Both the position numbers and the translations under genes were made by a program. Shown in pieces: positions 48,863 through 62,511 of a stretch of 64,000 bases of DNA. The notes below the pieces were generated by a model. It saw only the letters and a program-made list of their open reading frames with translations, was not told the origin of the DNA and did not search any database. The DNA is from Phoenix dactylifera. Taxonomy: Eukaryota > Streptophyta > Magnoliopsida > Arecales > Arecaceae. Location: NCBI RefSeq assembly GCF_009389715.1, contig NC_052392.1:34641144-34705143 (forward strand). The letters are read 5' to 3'. Every line of letters begins with the position of its first letter. The stretch's first letter is position 1.

Positions 48863-51800
48863 ATCCTCCGTAGCTTCTCTTAGCTCGATTTCTCTACTTA
48901 TTCTCCTGCTTCCCTACAGAAAGGGGGCTCCTTTCTCCTATCTTCCTTCGTTTGCTCGCTATAGACTTCTTAGGAGAAGAGGAAAAGAGAGATGGGGGAG
49001 TGGCGGCTGATGAGAACGGCGCTAAGAAGAGGCGAGAAAGTTCTTATTACTACTCCTGCCCCTACTGATCGGCTCAAATAACGGCCACCGTAAAGTTCTG
49101 ATAAAATTTTGCCATCGAAGCTATATATTATATATGAGAAACTATATTATACAAGTCTTACACCTGAAGAATGTCCCTTCTATTGTAGCAGAATAAACCA
49201 TCGTCCCTTCTATATTATACAAGCCTCCAAGAATAAAAGAGATCTTAAACCAGCATGGAACAACTCAGCAGCTGAAAAATTATTAGGTGGACCAAATCCA
49301 CTTTAGAACTAAGATGAAATCATTCTAGATTGTGTTGCTATTAAACATTAAAAAAAAAATTATGATGATTTTCATCCTAGGTCTACGGTGGATTTGATTC
49401 ACCTATTAGTTTCTTATAGTAGTCAGTGTTCTTTTAGTGCTTATGCACGCAAAGAAACAACTACCTCTTCAACTTTGAAGTCTCCTCGCACAAACTAGTT
49501 GAATTATATTCTTGTACAAAGAATTCACCTCCCATAGCCAATTGCAAGTTTTATTGTGCTCTTCCTCCCTATCCTTACTCCACAATCTAACCTTCTAACA
49601 ACCTCTCCCTTAGATTCTAGCTCTCTGAGTTGGAACCTATCCAACTTGAGTCACCAATGTATATACTGATCTTTTTCTTTACTTTTAATGACTATAAGTT
49701 AGGTTCTCCTAACTTTCTCTCTTTCATAAAAAAATAAAAAAAAAAAGTCAACAAAATCTAATTACTTAGTTATACAAACACAATGTTGCTGAGGATAGGA
49801 AGTTAAGATACTTGGATAAAGTGAACTGCAACAGCAATCCCTGGCAAGTACTGTTTATATGGAGAACTGTTAGCATGACATCAATCTTCAACAATTAAAG
49901 ATAGAACTAGGAAGAGCAATCATAACAAGCAAGAACGCATTATATAGTTCTTTCTAATTTTTGTCAACTACTAGCTACTAGGCTATTCTAATCTTAAAGC
50001 ACTAGTAATAATAAAAAATAAAATAGAATAAACGAAATATTGTGAATAGATTGCCTATGCAAGACATCCATAATCCCAGCATAAGAACGTTATCACGACA
50101 TTATGAATAATTAGGAGAGAGCTATATATATAGAATATTAATATCTATAGTTCTTCTAAAGTTTTATGCATTATGTTGTGTATGGAAAATATAACAGATA
50201 ATAGTTAGATATTCAAATCTAGTTTTATAAACATTCCAAAAAAAAAGGTTTGCCCTCCAAAACGTCATTTCCTTCTAGTATATTATACAGCATAATCCAT
50301 CAAATGGGCCCTATATAGATAGCATTATTGGTTGCAATAATTGAACCTATAAGTAGATAAACAAAAGGTATCTATATTATTTGGCTAGCATGAAATAGTG
50401 CAACCAAAAAAACTTGATTATTAGAATTCTATTTGTATAATAATTTTATAACCATGCCTTTTTAATGCTGATTTGCACGGCTTGCATGGTTGCTCTTAAC
50501 CTTAGTTATTGCCATTGATTCCTATAGTAATTTATAACTGTGGTCAAATGCATAGATCCGTATAACATTATACCATCTAGCATTCCATGGCATTTATGCG
50601 AGATCTTGTTATTTTTCAGAAGCTAGCAAGCTATTTTTACAGCCGAGGGCACTTCTTAATGTAAATTATTAGATGTAAAATATCTGCCATATTATGTTGC
50701 ATACTGAATGCTTTGAATTAATGGAAACACTAGCGAAACCATGTACATTGGGATCTAGATCTCAAGATCAAATACAATAGTAAACCCTGGCATTCTAATA
50801 AAAATTTATAAAATAAGCACTAGGTATTGGTAGCATAAATGTATATATATTATTAAAGAAATTTCTTTTTAAAAAAAATCTAGCCAAAGGAGTTAAAACA
50901 ACAAATATATATCAAACCAACATAGAGTAGCTGGTAATACTTTTACTACTATTTTGTTTAAATTTGCTTGGCATACTTCTTATCGAAAATTATGTTGTAA
51001 TGGGGAAAAAGATGATGTAATCAAAGAAAAAAGCAACAAAAAATCAAATAAATTTGTATTAAGTAAGCAAGGATAATAATTATTACCTTTGCTCATTAGA
51101 TTAGCATTTACATTATAGTTTAAAATAGTTCTTCTCTTTGTCTATAAAGCTAATTTATTGTTTATAATATACAATACCCTCTTTGAGGGTCTATGGTGAA
51201 ATCATCCCCAAAATACAATGAACTTGCTTAGCCTGATCCTTCTCACATAAGCGGAATTGCATAGGAGTACCCAACAACTCCTCCGGCTACCCAAATAAAA
51301 TGTTAGGAAGATTAAAAGAAAGAATAGCCAAAAAATAAATTGGAAGGAGTGGAAAACGAAAAGTGAGTGGGGATTTCCTCTTTCTTAGACCAAGTAGCAT
51401 AAGCCCTGAATGGATCATGATATGAAATTCGAAGACCAAAAACTGAAATTTTATTGTAGGTTTAGTACAAATAACCATCGGAGAGGTCCATAAAGATCTC
51501 AACAGCTCTCTTAAAATAAAAAGCCTTAATGGCCCATCAGTGCTAGCTCTGGTGCTCTCAAATTTTAATTCGAAATGAAAGTTAGTGTAATGTTTACATT
51601 ATGAGTTCGAAGTTTAATAAAGAATTAGACTTCATATGTAATGCTTAAAGTTTTATTTTAAAATTCAAATTTAAGTTATAAAAGATGTATGGTAAAATAT
51701 GCCACACATATTATGCCCTACTACGTGCATATGCACTATACAGCCGACCAACCGAGCATATATGCACGCGATCACGAATCTATTACCTTTGAAGCTCAAC

Positions 51801-52433
51801 TTGAACTTGCAAAAATAGAATATCTATAAATGCAAAAATACTTATATTTAATGCCATTAAGGATTAAAATTTAAAAAATATAAATTTATTTGAGAAAAAA
51901 ATAAAATTTTATTTTCAAATTAAATATTTTAAGATCAAAAATTTAAAAATTTCCTACTATCACATTTTTCCGGAATCCCAGTTCGTCAATACTCCGTCAC
52001 CGGAGCCACCCTCTTCTGGAGGAAGCATTTATTATGTATCTTTTTTTTGTGCCCATGGAGGCATCTTATCAAACCCAGTCCAACCATTACCAGTTCCCAT
52101 CTCGTAGCCACCGTTATCATGCCACCCTAAAGGGCATCCACGCTGTCCAAAAATAGAATCATCCACGTGCCTCCTCACCGTTTAATAGAGAAATGATACC
52201 CTGCACCATGCACCACGTGGCGTTAAAGCAACCAATCACGCTTCTCGGTTTATGTGGGCCCATCATCAAGGCGCGCGGTTCCGATCGCTGCCCCGCGAAT
52301 CTAATTCGTTTTGTTCCTGTTGTGCACTGCTGACGTGGTGCGCGTGGTGCAGGGTATAAATTTTCCAATAATCGCCGCCCCGCCACACGTTCCGCTTCGC
52401 AGAGGATTCCTCACGAAGACCACGAGAGCAACG
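48863..52433. other. Divergent intergenic region between DUF639 and MRS2 genes
   Basis: About 3.6 kb. The left 200 bases should be the DUF639 leader and promoter; a TATATATTATATATG tract at about 49121-49135 is too far upstream to be a confident TATA box. The middle is AT-rich and featureless, apart from a short minus-strand open stretch at 51287-51502 with no domain. The right 300 bases hold the MRS2 promoter. Confidence 0.5.
52164..52360 (+). promoter_or_regulatory. MRS2 promoter: two G-boxes, CCAAT, TGACG and TATA box
   Basis: CACGTG occurs at 52164-52169 and again as the palindrome CCACGTGG at 52213-52220. CCAAT is at 52232-52236, TGACGTGG at 52331-52338 and TATAAA at 52355-52360. The TATA box is 74 bases before the ATG at 52434, so the leader is about 45 bases. 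G-box and TGACG cores are typical bZIP/ABRE targets, so control by abscisic acid or light is possible but untested. Confidence 0.65.
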
Positions 52434-55400
52434 ATGAGGTCGCCGAAGGCAGCGCCCGAGGACGAGCTCCACCACCGACCTCCGGCGGCCGGCGCCACGC
52501 CGCCCCCGGCGCAACAGGCGGCCGGGAGACGCAAGGGCACCGCGAGCCGGGCGTGGCTGGTGGTCTCGGACTGCGGAGCGTATCTCGAAGAGGTCGGGAA
52601 GCACTCGATCATGCGGCGGACGGGGCTCCCGGCGCGGGATCTGAGGGTCCTGGATCCCCTGCTCTCCTACCCGTCGACGATCCTGGGGAGAGAGAGGGCT
52701 ATCGTGATCAATTTGGAGCACATCAAAGCCATCATCACCGCCACCGAGGTGCTCATCCCCAATTCCAAGGATCCCATGGTCGCCCCCTTCGTCCAGGATC
52801 TCCAATCCCGGGTCTCCAGTTCCTACGGCGCTCCCCAGCAGGTATCACCTAGGAAAATTAAAGAAAAAGATCATGATTGTCTGCTGGTTATAAGATGATA
52901 GCTCCCTTTCTTAAAACCTATCAAAATTATGTTCTACTTGTTGGTGGACGACTGAGAAAATATGATCAAGTTCTTCTTCCGATTTTTTCTGGTGTTTTTA
53001 CTCCGTTCTGGGAAACAAATGGGCTACCTTTTTAAATTATTTGGTAATTTATCGGAGGAATCGAAGATATTGCACGAAATTGCTGTCTAATTTGAGAAGT
53101 ACGCTTGTTCAAATATTCATTTTCTTAAAAATTGGATGTTATACATTTGTTATTTGATATGGCAGTAGCAGTTTGATTATGTATGAATGATCAAACACTA
53201 TACGATCTTTCTATCTTATTTGATATTTCTATATCAGATAAGCTTGTTTGGTTCAAATCTCGGAGATGGAAGTTCAAATATGCGTTCTTCATGAATTGCT
53301 TGTCCTAAGATTTTGATGCAAGCGTAAAGAACCTATTTACATGCAATGACTGTTTGTATGTTAACTAAGCCTGTAAATTATTTTGGTTAATGGTTTCTGA
53401 CTATTCAGATGAAGTGACACCTTGCTTACTGCATTGGACATAATAATTCAAAACCTGTTACAGTAATCTTCTCACTTCAATGAAAGTTGGACCAACAAAA
53501 TTGGCACTTATTTATTAATGTTCAATATAAAGGCTGCAGAGTCCAGTGATGTGGATGGAGAGGCTATGGCTAAAGATGCATCAATGGGAATAACTAAACA
53601 GAATAATATGTCAGCTGGTGAAACTCCAGAAGGCAGCCCTACGAACCCAATGGATGCATGCAAACATGGTGGAACTAAGGTGCTACCTTTCGAGTTCAGG
53701 GCACTTGAAGTCTGCCTTGAGTCTGCTTGCAGGTGCCTTGAATCTGAGGTATGTGAATTGCCTCGTAATCCAAGGAATTCTTTCTGATTTATGTTGCTGT
53801 TTGATTGCACTAGACTAGTGCATGATAATATATTTTTTTTGGAACATTTGGACTTGTCATATTGTAGCTGTTACCCATCTAAAATGTTTGTCATGTTGGA
53901 TATTAGTTGCACTATAGTTTTGTCTGGCACATTATCCCTATGTCATTTTACCTTGTTTCTGTTTATTTTAAGATATCAGGTAGACTGACTTAAATTATCA
54001 AACCTACTGCCAAATATTTTGGATCAGTTAAGTGAATCCTCACGCAACTCATCCTTAACTGGGGTCATATAATATTTGTTAGTCGTAACTTTTCCTGCAT
54101 TTTCTTTTCTTGTTTATTTTTCTTTTCTTTTCTTTTCTCTTCTTCTTCTTTTCTTCTTTTCTGTTTTTGTCTTATTTCATTTATCAATGAAATGTGGGGT
54201 GGCTTGCCACATTTTTGCTTAGGGGAAGGAAGAAAAACCTTTTTAATAAATATAGACCTTAGGTTTTCCTCCTTTGGGCTCCTTGGCCCTTTGTGGAAGT
54301 TGGTGTTGGAGGCACTTGCAAGGAAGATACTATGGAAGAGCATCGAGCAGCGATGGAGCTGCCCGGTGCTAGAGATGTGGCTGTTGTGCCAGTTTAGGCA
54401 AAGGGAAGGCACGACGATTGGCAATGACATCAACGCATTGGAGCTGGGGAGGTAATGGTTGTGCGGCATACGTCATGACACAATTCAGCATGTTGCCTAG
54501 TTCAACTAGTTCAAACCGGCCAACATTGTGTTCACATGCGTCAGGTGTTTGGGGTCGGGTGTCAAGAGCTTTATATTTTGAAATTTGAATGTAGCGAGCC
54601 TGTTAGGTTGGGCTAGTTGTTGTTTGGGCTTAGGGGGTGTATTTTTAGCTGTGCTTGAGTTGTTTTTGTAGCAGGCTTGGGTGGGGATCATTTGTATGCT
54701 TTCCTTTGGGTTCAGTTTTGTTGGTTGGCCTATTTTAGACTATTGATTGCTTGGTTTTGGGCTCCCCACCTTCGCCCTTTCTTCTCTTCTCTTCTTCTTT
54801 TATTTGTCCTTCTATTTTCCGATCTCTCCTTTCTTGGCTTTAGCCCCTAATTTATTTCATATGTCAATAAAATGTTGTGGTGGATTTCCACCATTCTGCT
54901 AAAAAGAAGGAACAAGTACAAATCTCCTCCACCTTTGAAACTGTTTTAATATATCCGAACCCTTATCCTTAGAGTACAAAATGATAGTAGATTTGTTGAC
55001 ATATTTTTTAAATTGATGAGGCTTCATGCTGATGCTGATGCGCTCGTTTTTCATCCATCTTTGTGTGTTTTCACTGAACATGCACCATGACATTCTTGTT
55101 GCTCCTATGCTTGGAACATGAAAAGTGACTAAAAATTCTGAACTGCACAATATTTCAGGCCTTATTTGCCTTAAAGAATTTTCGTTTGTATTTCAAAGGC
55201 ATGTCCTGATCCCTTAATGCTGTAGAAATATCTTTCCATTTTTTTCTGTGTCCACTTTTCAATGCGTTTGCATTTCCAATGTTCCTTTTTCTTCTGCAAA
55301 GTTTAATAACCTTATTTCTCTAAATCTTTCATTCATATTATTAAATTAACGGTAAGCTGTAATCTTCCTCATATATTCTAAAAATAATGTAATTTTGCCT

Positions 55401-58400
55401 TTGCTTGAGTAGCATCAACAATCAATTTTATGCCAAGATACATACGTATATGCTTGAGATTGACTTTGTAGTGGCTCACACTGTGGTTGGAACCTACTAT
55501 TCTTGCCATACCTGCTTTTAGCACATGTTACTTCTCTTCCATATGTATTATCAGCAAGTTTTTCTATCCCTGTTTTATTCATATATTTAATGGGAGCCTT
55601 GAAACATTTTATTGTTCTACTGTATCATGCACTTGCTACCAGTTGATATTGAACCACATTCAGAAGAAGCTTAAGCATCTATCGATTTATTTTACTAGAA
55701 TAATACTGCAGTTTTGATGCACTTAAATTGTTATATCTATCTCATTTATGCAGACTATTAATTTTTTATCTATCTCATATATGTTTCTTAACCATTCATT
55801 CTCCATATACTTTTTAACTTTATCTTTTTAATATTATGATATCTATATGCAACTGCCAAGCACTATTTTGATACAGTTCTCTCCATATCTATTTGTTGAA
55901 CTACTGATTCTTCTATTTCAGACATCGACTCTAGAGCAAGAAGCATATCCTGCTTTGGATGAGTTGACCTCAAAAATCAGTACACTTAACCTTGAGCGTG
56001 TTAGACAAATCAAGAGTCGTTTGGTTACAATTTCAGGGCGTGTGCAGAAGGTAAGAAGTCAAGATCTTATAGAGTTAAATGCAACATCTGCAATATAGCA
56101 ACATTTTAGAACAGTTAATGATTTAACCTGACCAGATATCTAGTTATGCTTGTCTAAATTGGTGATGGTTTTTCTCTATTTGAGCTCAACATTTTTGGGC
56201 TTAAGGGAGCCCATTATCTTTAATGCTGTAATTGGCTTGGTGAAGCACCAGTGTCTAGTTTGCAATGTTACCTAGACATGATATGAATGTCAACTCTCCA
56301 GAAGAGTCGGACACATGATCTTTCAAAATGTTGGACACCAGGACACGTCTATATTATATTGGAATGTTAGAATATGTGCTACTGTAGGTATATGATGAAT
56401 AACTTATTGGACCAACTGCCATGTAATTTGATAGCATTCATAAATCCTTTGCTAAATATTTTGTTAGACTTGAAAACTTCAATTTATAAAGGTCAAAAGT
56501 TGTCGTCCAACCATGATGACATTATAATCTGCTGATTTGAAGTGAAAGAGTGTCATGAAGTGTGTAGGTCTCCAGCTGTCCAGACACATCAAAAGAAAAG
56601 ATTTTGAAGTGTCTGAGTAACACTGCTACTTCGCTGTGTTCTCTTTTTTTTCCTGGCTGCTAAATTATAATTATTTCAGTTTCCTTCTCTTATGACTTTT
56701 TATATATCATTTTTTAAGAAAGAAGTTGTTATTATATGTTTAACAGGTGAGGGATGAACTTGAACAATTACTAGATGATGACATGGATATGGCTGAGATG
56801 TATTTATCAGAGAAGCTTGCTCAACAACGAATTGGTGAATCTTCATCAAGAGTTGATATAGACCATGATTCATTTGAAGTGGAGGAGGATAGGTAACTGT
56901 ATTGTTTTGTTTATAGTAAATTGGAAATGGCATGAAAGAAGAGTATTGCAGTCATACATTCTATAAAGCTTTATAAGTATTATCATCAAAAGGGTTTTTA
57001 ATCAAGGCTGTCATAATTTGATACATTTTTCAATGATGATAATCATACAACCTAGTTGGACTATTGAAGTCATTATTATGTTCCGCATGGTACATTTGGA
57101 ATAAAAGAGTATGATCTGTTCTTTTGAACAGAAATTAGTTCCGTATCAATTGCCGATATGCATGTGATAATTGTTAACCGCATGTCATGACATGGCATTT
57201 ACAATGTATAATCGTAGGAACAATCTTGCAGTGTGTCTTGTGTTCCCTTAAAAAAAGCATTTCTACATCTTATAAAGTTTTTTTTTTAACTTCTTATGAA
57301 AAAAAGAGTGCATTGATGATAATCATAAAATTATAAGTGAGTTGGACTATTTAAGTCATTAGCATGTCACACATGGTACTTTTGGAACAAAAGAGTGCAG
57401 ACTGTTCTTTTGAACCGAAGTAAGTTATATATCATTCGTTGATATGAATGTAACAATAGTTGACAGGATGTCATGAGATGGCATTTACAGCCTATGTTGC
57501 TTAAGAAACAGGCTTGGGTATGTCCTGTGTTGCTTAAGAAAAGCACTTCTACAACTTATAAAGTTTTGAGAAAAGGTCACTTCTTAAGAAAAAATGTTGT
57601 GTTCGGTAATGATTGATACAAAATGATTATTCCTGAAGCCAAAGCCAAAAAATCTGATGCTAGAACAAGCTAGAAGAACTAGATTGTGGCTTATGCTTAT
57701 ATGGAACACTTGCATAGTTTCCACAAAGAAATGATGAATTTTCTCACTTAATGGTAGACATATTGGAAGCGGACATGAATTTGATAAATTTAAATTTAAT
57801 CAACTCATTGTGGACCCAAGCAAACCTAATTATAGGATTTTGTGGTCATCTTGAAGTTCTTAGTTCAAATTGAAATCTTAATAAATTTGGATTCAGATCT
57901 ACCAAAATCAGGTTCAACCCTATTGAGACCAGATAGATTTTAAAACATATGTCCAGATTATCTTTTACTAAACATCAAACAAGTGAAGAATTGCTTATCT
58001 TCAAAGAACATTTACCCTTCAAAAATGCAAGCAATACAAAACAGACCCTTATTTGTGCCTTCAGACCTCTTTCCCACAACAAGCAGCAGAGAGAGAATTC
58101 AAGACCTGGTGAGAGAGGAACATAAGAAAGACAGAGAGACAACTGGTTGATTGTCGTCCAATCAGTCCTTGGCTCACCTTTCTTTGTTGCTGGTGAGCCC
58201 CATTCATGACCAGCATCTTCTCTCCTGTTTCCTTTAGCAAAGGCTGGCCTGGCTACTTTCTTTAGTGTAGTTCTCCATTCATCCATCTGTCCGTCATCTT
58301 CGTTTTCAAAAGGTAGAGCTAGCAGATCGAAGGCGGCCTATTGGCAGCAGAATCCATAGTGGAGAGTGAGCATCATTTCCTGTCTCAGCAAATTCAATTC

Positions 58401-61400
58401 AAGTCCTATTCATGGGGATGTAGTTCCAGTGATTTGATTGCGAGACCCAGTTGAGCTGAGCGACACTTTGCTAAGAACCCAGTCTCATGCAAAGGATAGT
58501 AAGTTAGTCTTGGGTAACTCTATCTTTATTGCCTTTGACTTTACCTCTCCTGACTGCTGCGGCTGAAATAATATGGTTTCCCAATCCCTTCTTTTAGCTT
58601 TGTGGAAGGAATGAAAGTAGGTGCTATTTGCACCCTCCTTTTCCAGATCCTGAAGGATCTTATGGAGCGTTTCTTTACTAAAATCGGCCCCAGTGTTATG
58701 CCTTAGGAACTGGGCTCCATTCCAAAGCCAACCTCCTCCTCTATCCAGATCTTCCTGTTTATGGAGGATTTCCCCCTTGATCTGATAGATTTGTTGAGCC
58801 TCCTTCAACAGTCGTTCGGGCTCAGGACAAGAACTCACATCCCAATGATATAAAGATGAGGTAATTATTTATTGCCTAAACTGTTTTGGAGTAGGACTGT
58901 CGCGGCCTGTGAATAAACTACATTTTCTTACCAGAAAGCTTGGAATGAGAATCAGATCCACATTGAGATGATACCTAGCGATGACAGATGATTGGCTTTT
59001 TCTTACCTTTTAAAGTTGTGGTTTCCTGTTAACCTGTTGCTCATGATCTGTCTGGTGGTTTATCCTTTTTAGTGGCTATTCATATATATTAAAAAAATCT
59101 TATCATTTAGCATATATGTCCATGTCCAAATTCTTTTTTTCTTGATGTGAGTGGTCTTGAAACAAGCAGGAACAACTGAATTTTTTAATGATGATTATAT
59201 GTTGTGCTGTTATATAATTGGGTTAGTTCCAGCCATATATGGATCAAATTATAGATTTCAGATGTTCATATGGATTTGCTATGTAAATAGTAGCTCAATA
59301 GGAAACTAATTTAACCACTTCATTGTGCAGCATGCATTTCTAATTTAATAACTTCAATTATAGATGGAATGGCCTTATCAATTTAGACACGCACCCCCCT
59401 CCCCCCCCCCCCCCCCCCACCCAAGTTAAATGTTGGCTGTCATTCCATTTGTTCAATATGAGATTCCATTTGCTCATCATTTTGCGTTATTATACATAAG
59501 GCATTATATATACGTGTGTGTGTGTTTGTATGTGTGGTTATATTTACTGGCTGGATACAATTCCCAGCCAAAAGTTTAGAGTCATGATTAAAAGTTTAAC
59601 TTCGGGAGCCTCCATGCCATGTTTGTCATGTCAAAGTGCTGACTTAGTGTCACACTTATGATAACTTTATAAATTCAAGATCTCAATGATGTTTGACCCT
59701 GTGACCTTTAAACAAAGGAGGGTATTTAGTACTAACCACTCACACAAAAATGACAAAACTCGAACTGGCTTGTAAGTAAAGTAGTATTTCTGATCATATC
59801 TAATACAATGTGGGCAAATTCTTACAAAATTGGCATGAACCAACCCTGTACAAATTTGAAAACTCATCACTGTCATCATATCCAAGCCCTTTCGCATCAA
59901 AATAGGGTCAGATATGGAGCACAATTTTAAGCAGGAAGACTCTCATCATCATAACAAATCCTTACAAGCCACAAAAAAATGTAGACCTGGCTTTATTCAT
60001 TTATTGAGTATCTACTCAACCTAAACTCAGCGGGCAAGGGTTTGATGTATCTCATGGCTTTGAATATGCTGGTGCACCATGACCTGGATTGGAATTGCAA
60101 TAGCGTTTTTCAATTGCTAGATCAATCTTGTCTGGTGTGACCACCAGTGTGGCTGTGCCTGTCTACGTTAAATAAAATGTACAAGAGTAACTCAGTTATT
60201 TTCTTCTAGGGTTTGTAGTCATCAATATTGGTTTTGCTGTTCCAGGTTCACAGCTTTGCACTTCTTAGATGTAATTTTGAAGTTTGAAGCAAATAGGAAG
60301 GGATGCAAGGACAACTTGACTCTTTGCTTGTCACATATATGTATATATTACTATTGGTTGCTTGTCCAAAAGGCTCGCAACTTTGATTCTTCATCTATCT
60401 TTCGTTCTTCAATGTTCTGTGCTGCATTAGTTCAGTGCAACTGGTAATTTATTTTTTTTTTAAAAAAAATTAACTTGCTTGACTACTAAAATTTCTCCCT
60501 ACTGATCTGTGTTGAAATTGTTGGTTATGAATCCAAGCACATCCTTATGAAGATTCTTCCTAGAATTTACTGTAGTTTTATTTCAGTGAAATTCTTCATT
60601 ATATGCCTTTTGATCATTGTTCTTAAGCTCCTCGCATCAAATAATATATGCACTCAGGGATGAAGATTTCAAAGACGAGACAGAGTATAGCCATGGAAGT
60701 TTAGGCTGTTTTAAACCCAACATTGAGGAATTGGAGATGCTTCTAGAGGCTTACTTTGTGCAGATTGATGGCACTTTGAACAAACTATCCCATGTATGTA
60801 GTACTTCCCCTTTTTATGATATTTAAGTATCTTGCTATATTTTCATATATCATTAAAAGTTTGATATAATCACCATCAGGCTTCATGAGATAGGAAATGC
60901 GGAAGGTAAATTGTGCAAAAACTATTGATAGTATTTGATCATAGGATAACACCTGAAATTTTGGTGTCTTCTAAAGACACTGTTTATGGGAATCTATCAC
61001 TCGTGAACAGCTAATGGTCCTAGAAATATTCTCCAATGACTGTGATCAGCAAAACGATATCACCATTTAGATGATATTCCAAGTCCTAGCTATGTTATTT
61101 CCTGGTCTGTGTTTGGGCATGGCTTCATCATTCTTCAACTGTGGCTTTGCTAGTGAATCAGGTTAGCTAGAGGTAGGTTAAGATGTTGTCCGCGAGGGGC
61201 TATGTCCTGTGTATGCATGCACAAGCTCATGCATATACAAATGGTGGTTTCTAATCCATTATTATGTTTTTTTGAACTCTTTCTCATTCTCAAGTAATGA
61301 TTATTTGAAAGAATTATGGTGCAAACAAAAGATAATGCAGATTGTCAGCCAAGAAGACTACCTTCAGTTTTTGTATCCTTCTCAGAGAAGTACATAGAAC

Positions 61401-62511
61401 CTAGTACTGAAGTTTGTCCATTATCAATATAGAATAAAACAACTCTGAACACTACCACTGCTCTGACATGCTTTTCTGTAGGAACTTTTCAAAATGTGAT
61501 AAAAATCACATTTCTCCTTAGTCCTTTCTAAAGTTGGTAATGCCTGGGTGCTGTTTATTCAGGTTGGATTCATGTGCCTCCAACCTGGTCTCAGACATGG
61601 ACCTGCTAGGGAGCTCAGTTCTAATTTTAACCCAAACCATACTCATTCAAGAGTCATGCCAGATCTGGGTCTGGGTATGAGCGGTTCTATAAGGGACACT
61701 GATTTCAACAATTCAGATCTGGATATGTTAAAACATGTACCCAACATTACGGTCATTAGGTCTACTTCGGGTTCAGAGCAGGTCTGGATCCACTTCCAAG
61801 AATGCCTCACTATTCGGCAAGCTATAGTCCTTTCAGGCCCTCAAAACAATTTATAAGTGATGTGGTTTCAAAGCATAATTAATCAATTTTATGTGAAATA
61901 TGAAGGTTGCAAGTGTAAAATTATACATTATAGACCCAGTAAACTGTTGGGTCCAGATCTGGGTCATTTTCAGTACATAAAAGATAGTCTACACCCTAAT
62001 TAATTATATGGATGGGTTGGTTTGCATCCTAGTTAAACTTTTGCTAGACCCAATCCTGGATCTGAGATGCTTCTTGGGTCTGCCTCTACATCCACACCAA
62101 ATCCATAGTTATATGAACCTAGAACGGGCTTAGGTCTGCAGATTTAGTTACAGGCCGATGGCCTTAAGCAATGCTAGTATGTTTCACTAATCACCATCTA
62201 ATCATGTGTCTTTTATGTGCACAAAGTTGAGGGAGTATGTCGATGACACTGAAGATTATATCAACATCATGCTGGATGAGAAACAGAATCAACTGCTGCA
62301 GATGGGAGTCATGCTGAGCACTGCAACCATGGTACTCACTGCTGGCGTTGTAGTAGTCGGTTTATTTGGTATGAATATCCAAATTGATCTCTTTAATGCT
62401 CCCGCTCCCTCCATCAAATTCTGGGAGACCACCTTTGGCACCATAGGTGGCTGTATTGTTCTATATGTCTTTGCTATTGGATGGGGCAAGAAAAGTGGAC
62501 TACTGCAATAA
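52434..62511 (+). CDS. MRS2: Magnesium transporter MRS2/MGT, CorA-type (MRS2-3-like)
   Basis: Six exons: 52434-52841, 53533-53748, 55922-56050, 56747-56892, 60658-60793 and 62227-62511. Their phases close exactly and give 439 residues, the usual size. The N-terminus is Pro/Ala-rich. The MRS2 core follows (HSIMRRTGLPARDLRVLDP, then the PSTILGRERAIVINLEHIKAI block) with LPFEFRALEVCLESAC in exon 2. The helical stalk runs through exons 3-5. Membrane helix 1 (about 372-392) ends in the essential GMN motif at 393-395, and helix 2 lies at about 414-432. These proteins assemble as pentameric Mg2+ channels; plant members sit in plasma, plastid or vacuolar membranes. The VGKHSIMRRTGLPARDLRVLDPLLSYPST-type wording favours the MRS2-3 branch, an inference. 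The start is the first ATG after the TATA box. Exon 2 could alternatively begin at 53542. Confidence 0.93.
54090..54905 (+). mobile_element. Possible LINE-type 3' ends in MRS2 intron 2
   Basis: Two stretches, about 54100-54230 and 54780-54905, each run CTTCTTCTTTT-rich, then TTATTTCAT, ATCAATGAAATG or GTCAATAAAATG, then a stem-like GGTGG...CCAC and TTTTTGCT or ATTCTGCT. This resembles the 3' tails of plant L1 LINEs. The sequence between includes a short open stretch (54192-54455) of unknown nature. Confidence 0.4.
57031..57590. repeat. Tandem duplication of about 280 bp in MRS2 intron 4
   Basis: GATGATAATCATA at 57035 recurs at 57315, and the order TTGGACTAT..AAGTCATTA, CATGGTAC.TTTGGAA, CTGTTCTTTTGAAC, GTCATGA.ATGGCATTTACA and CTTATAAAGTTTT is kept in both. 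The copies are noticeably diverged. Confidence 0.85.
57975..58840 (-). other. Decayed coding-like insert in MRS2 intron 4
   Basis: Two minus-strand open stretches (58838-58485 and 58286-57975) are less AT-rich than the surrounding intron. The first contains GEILHKQEDLDRGGGWLWNG and NSTYFHSFHKAKRR, which recall the region before the reverse transcriptase in plant LINE ORF2 proteins (a TKFFH-type motif), but the match is weak. It may be a captured gene piece or retroelement relic. Confidence 0.35.
59393..59423. repeat. Poly-C tract
   Basis: About 26 cytosines, interrupted by one T, in MRS2 intron 4. Its length may vary or contain sequencing error. Confidence 0.85.
61560..62130. repeat. GGGTC/GACCC-type dispersed repeat in MRS2 intron 5
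   Basis: Repeated phrases such as GATCTGGGTCTGGGTATGAG, GGGTCCAGATCTGGGTCATT and GACCCAATCCTGGATCTGAG fill the segment. It shares its style with 7150-7340. An open stretch across it (61548-61856) is considered accidental. Confidence 0.5.

Noticed and set aside
52311-52433. Upstream extension of the MRS2 frame
   Set aside because: It starts with TTG and lies largely upstream of, or across, the TATA box at 52355, so it is not expected to be in the mRNA.
52266-52805. Long antisense frames over MRS2 exon 1
   Set aside because: They are GC-driven shadows of a conserved coding exon and cross the promoter.
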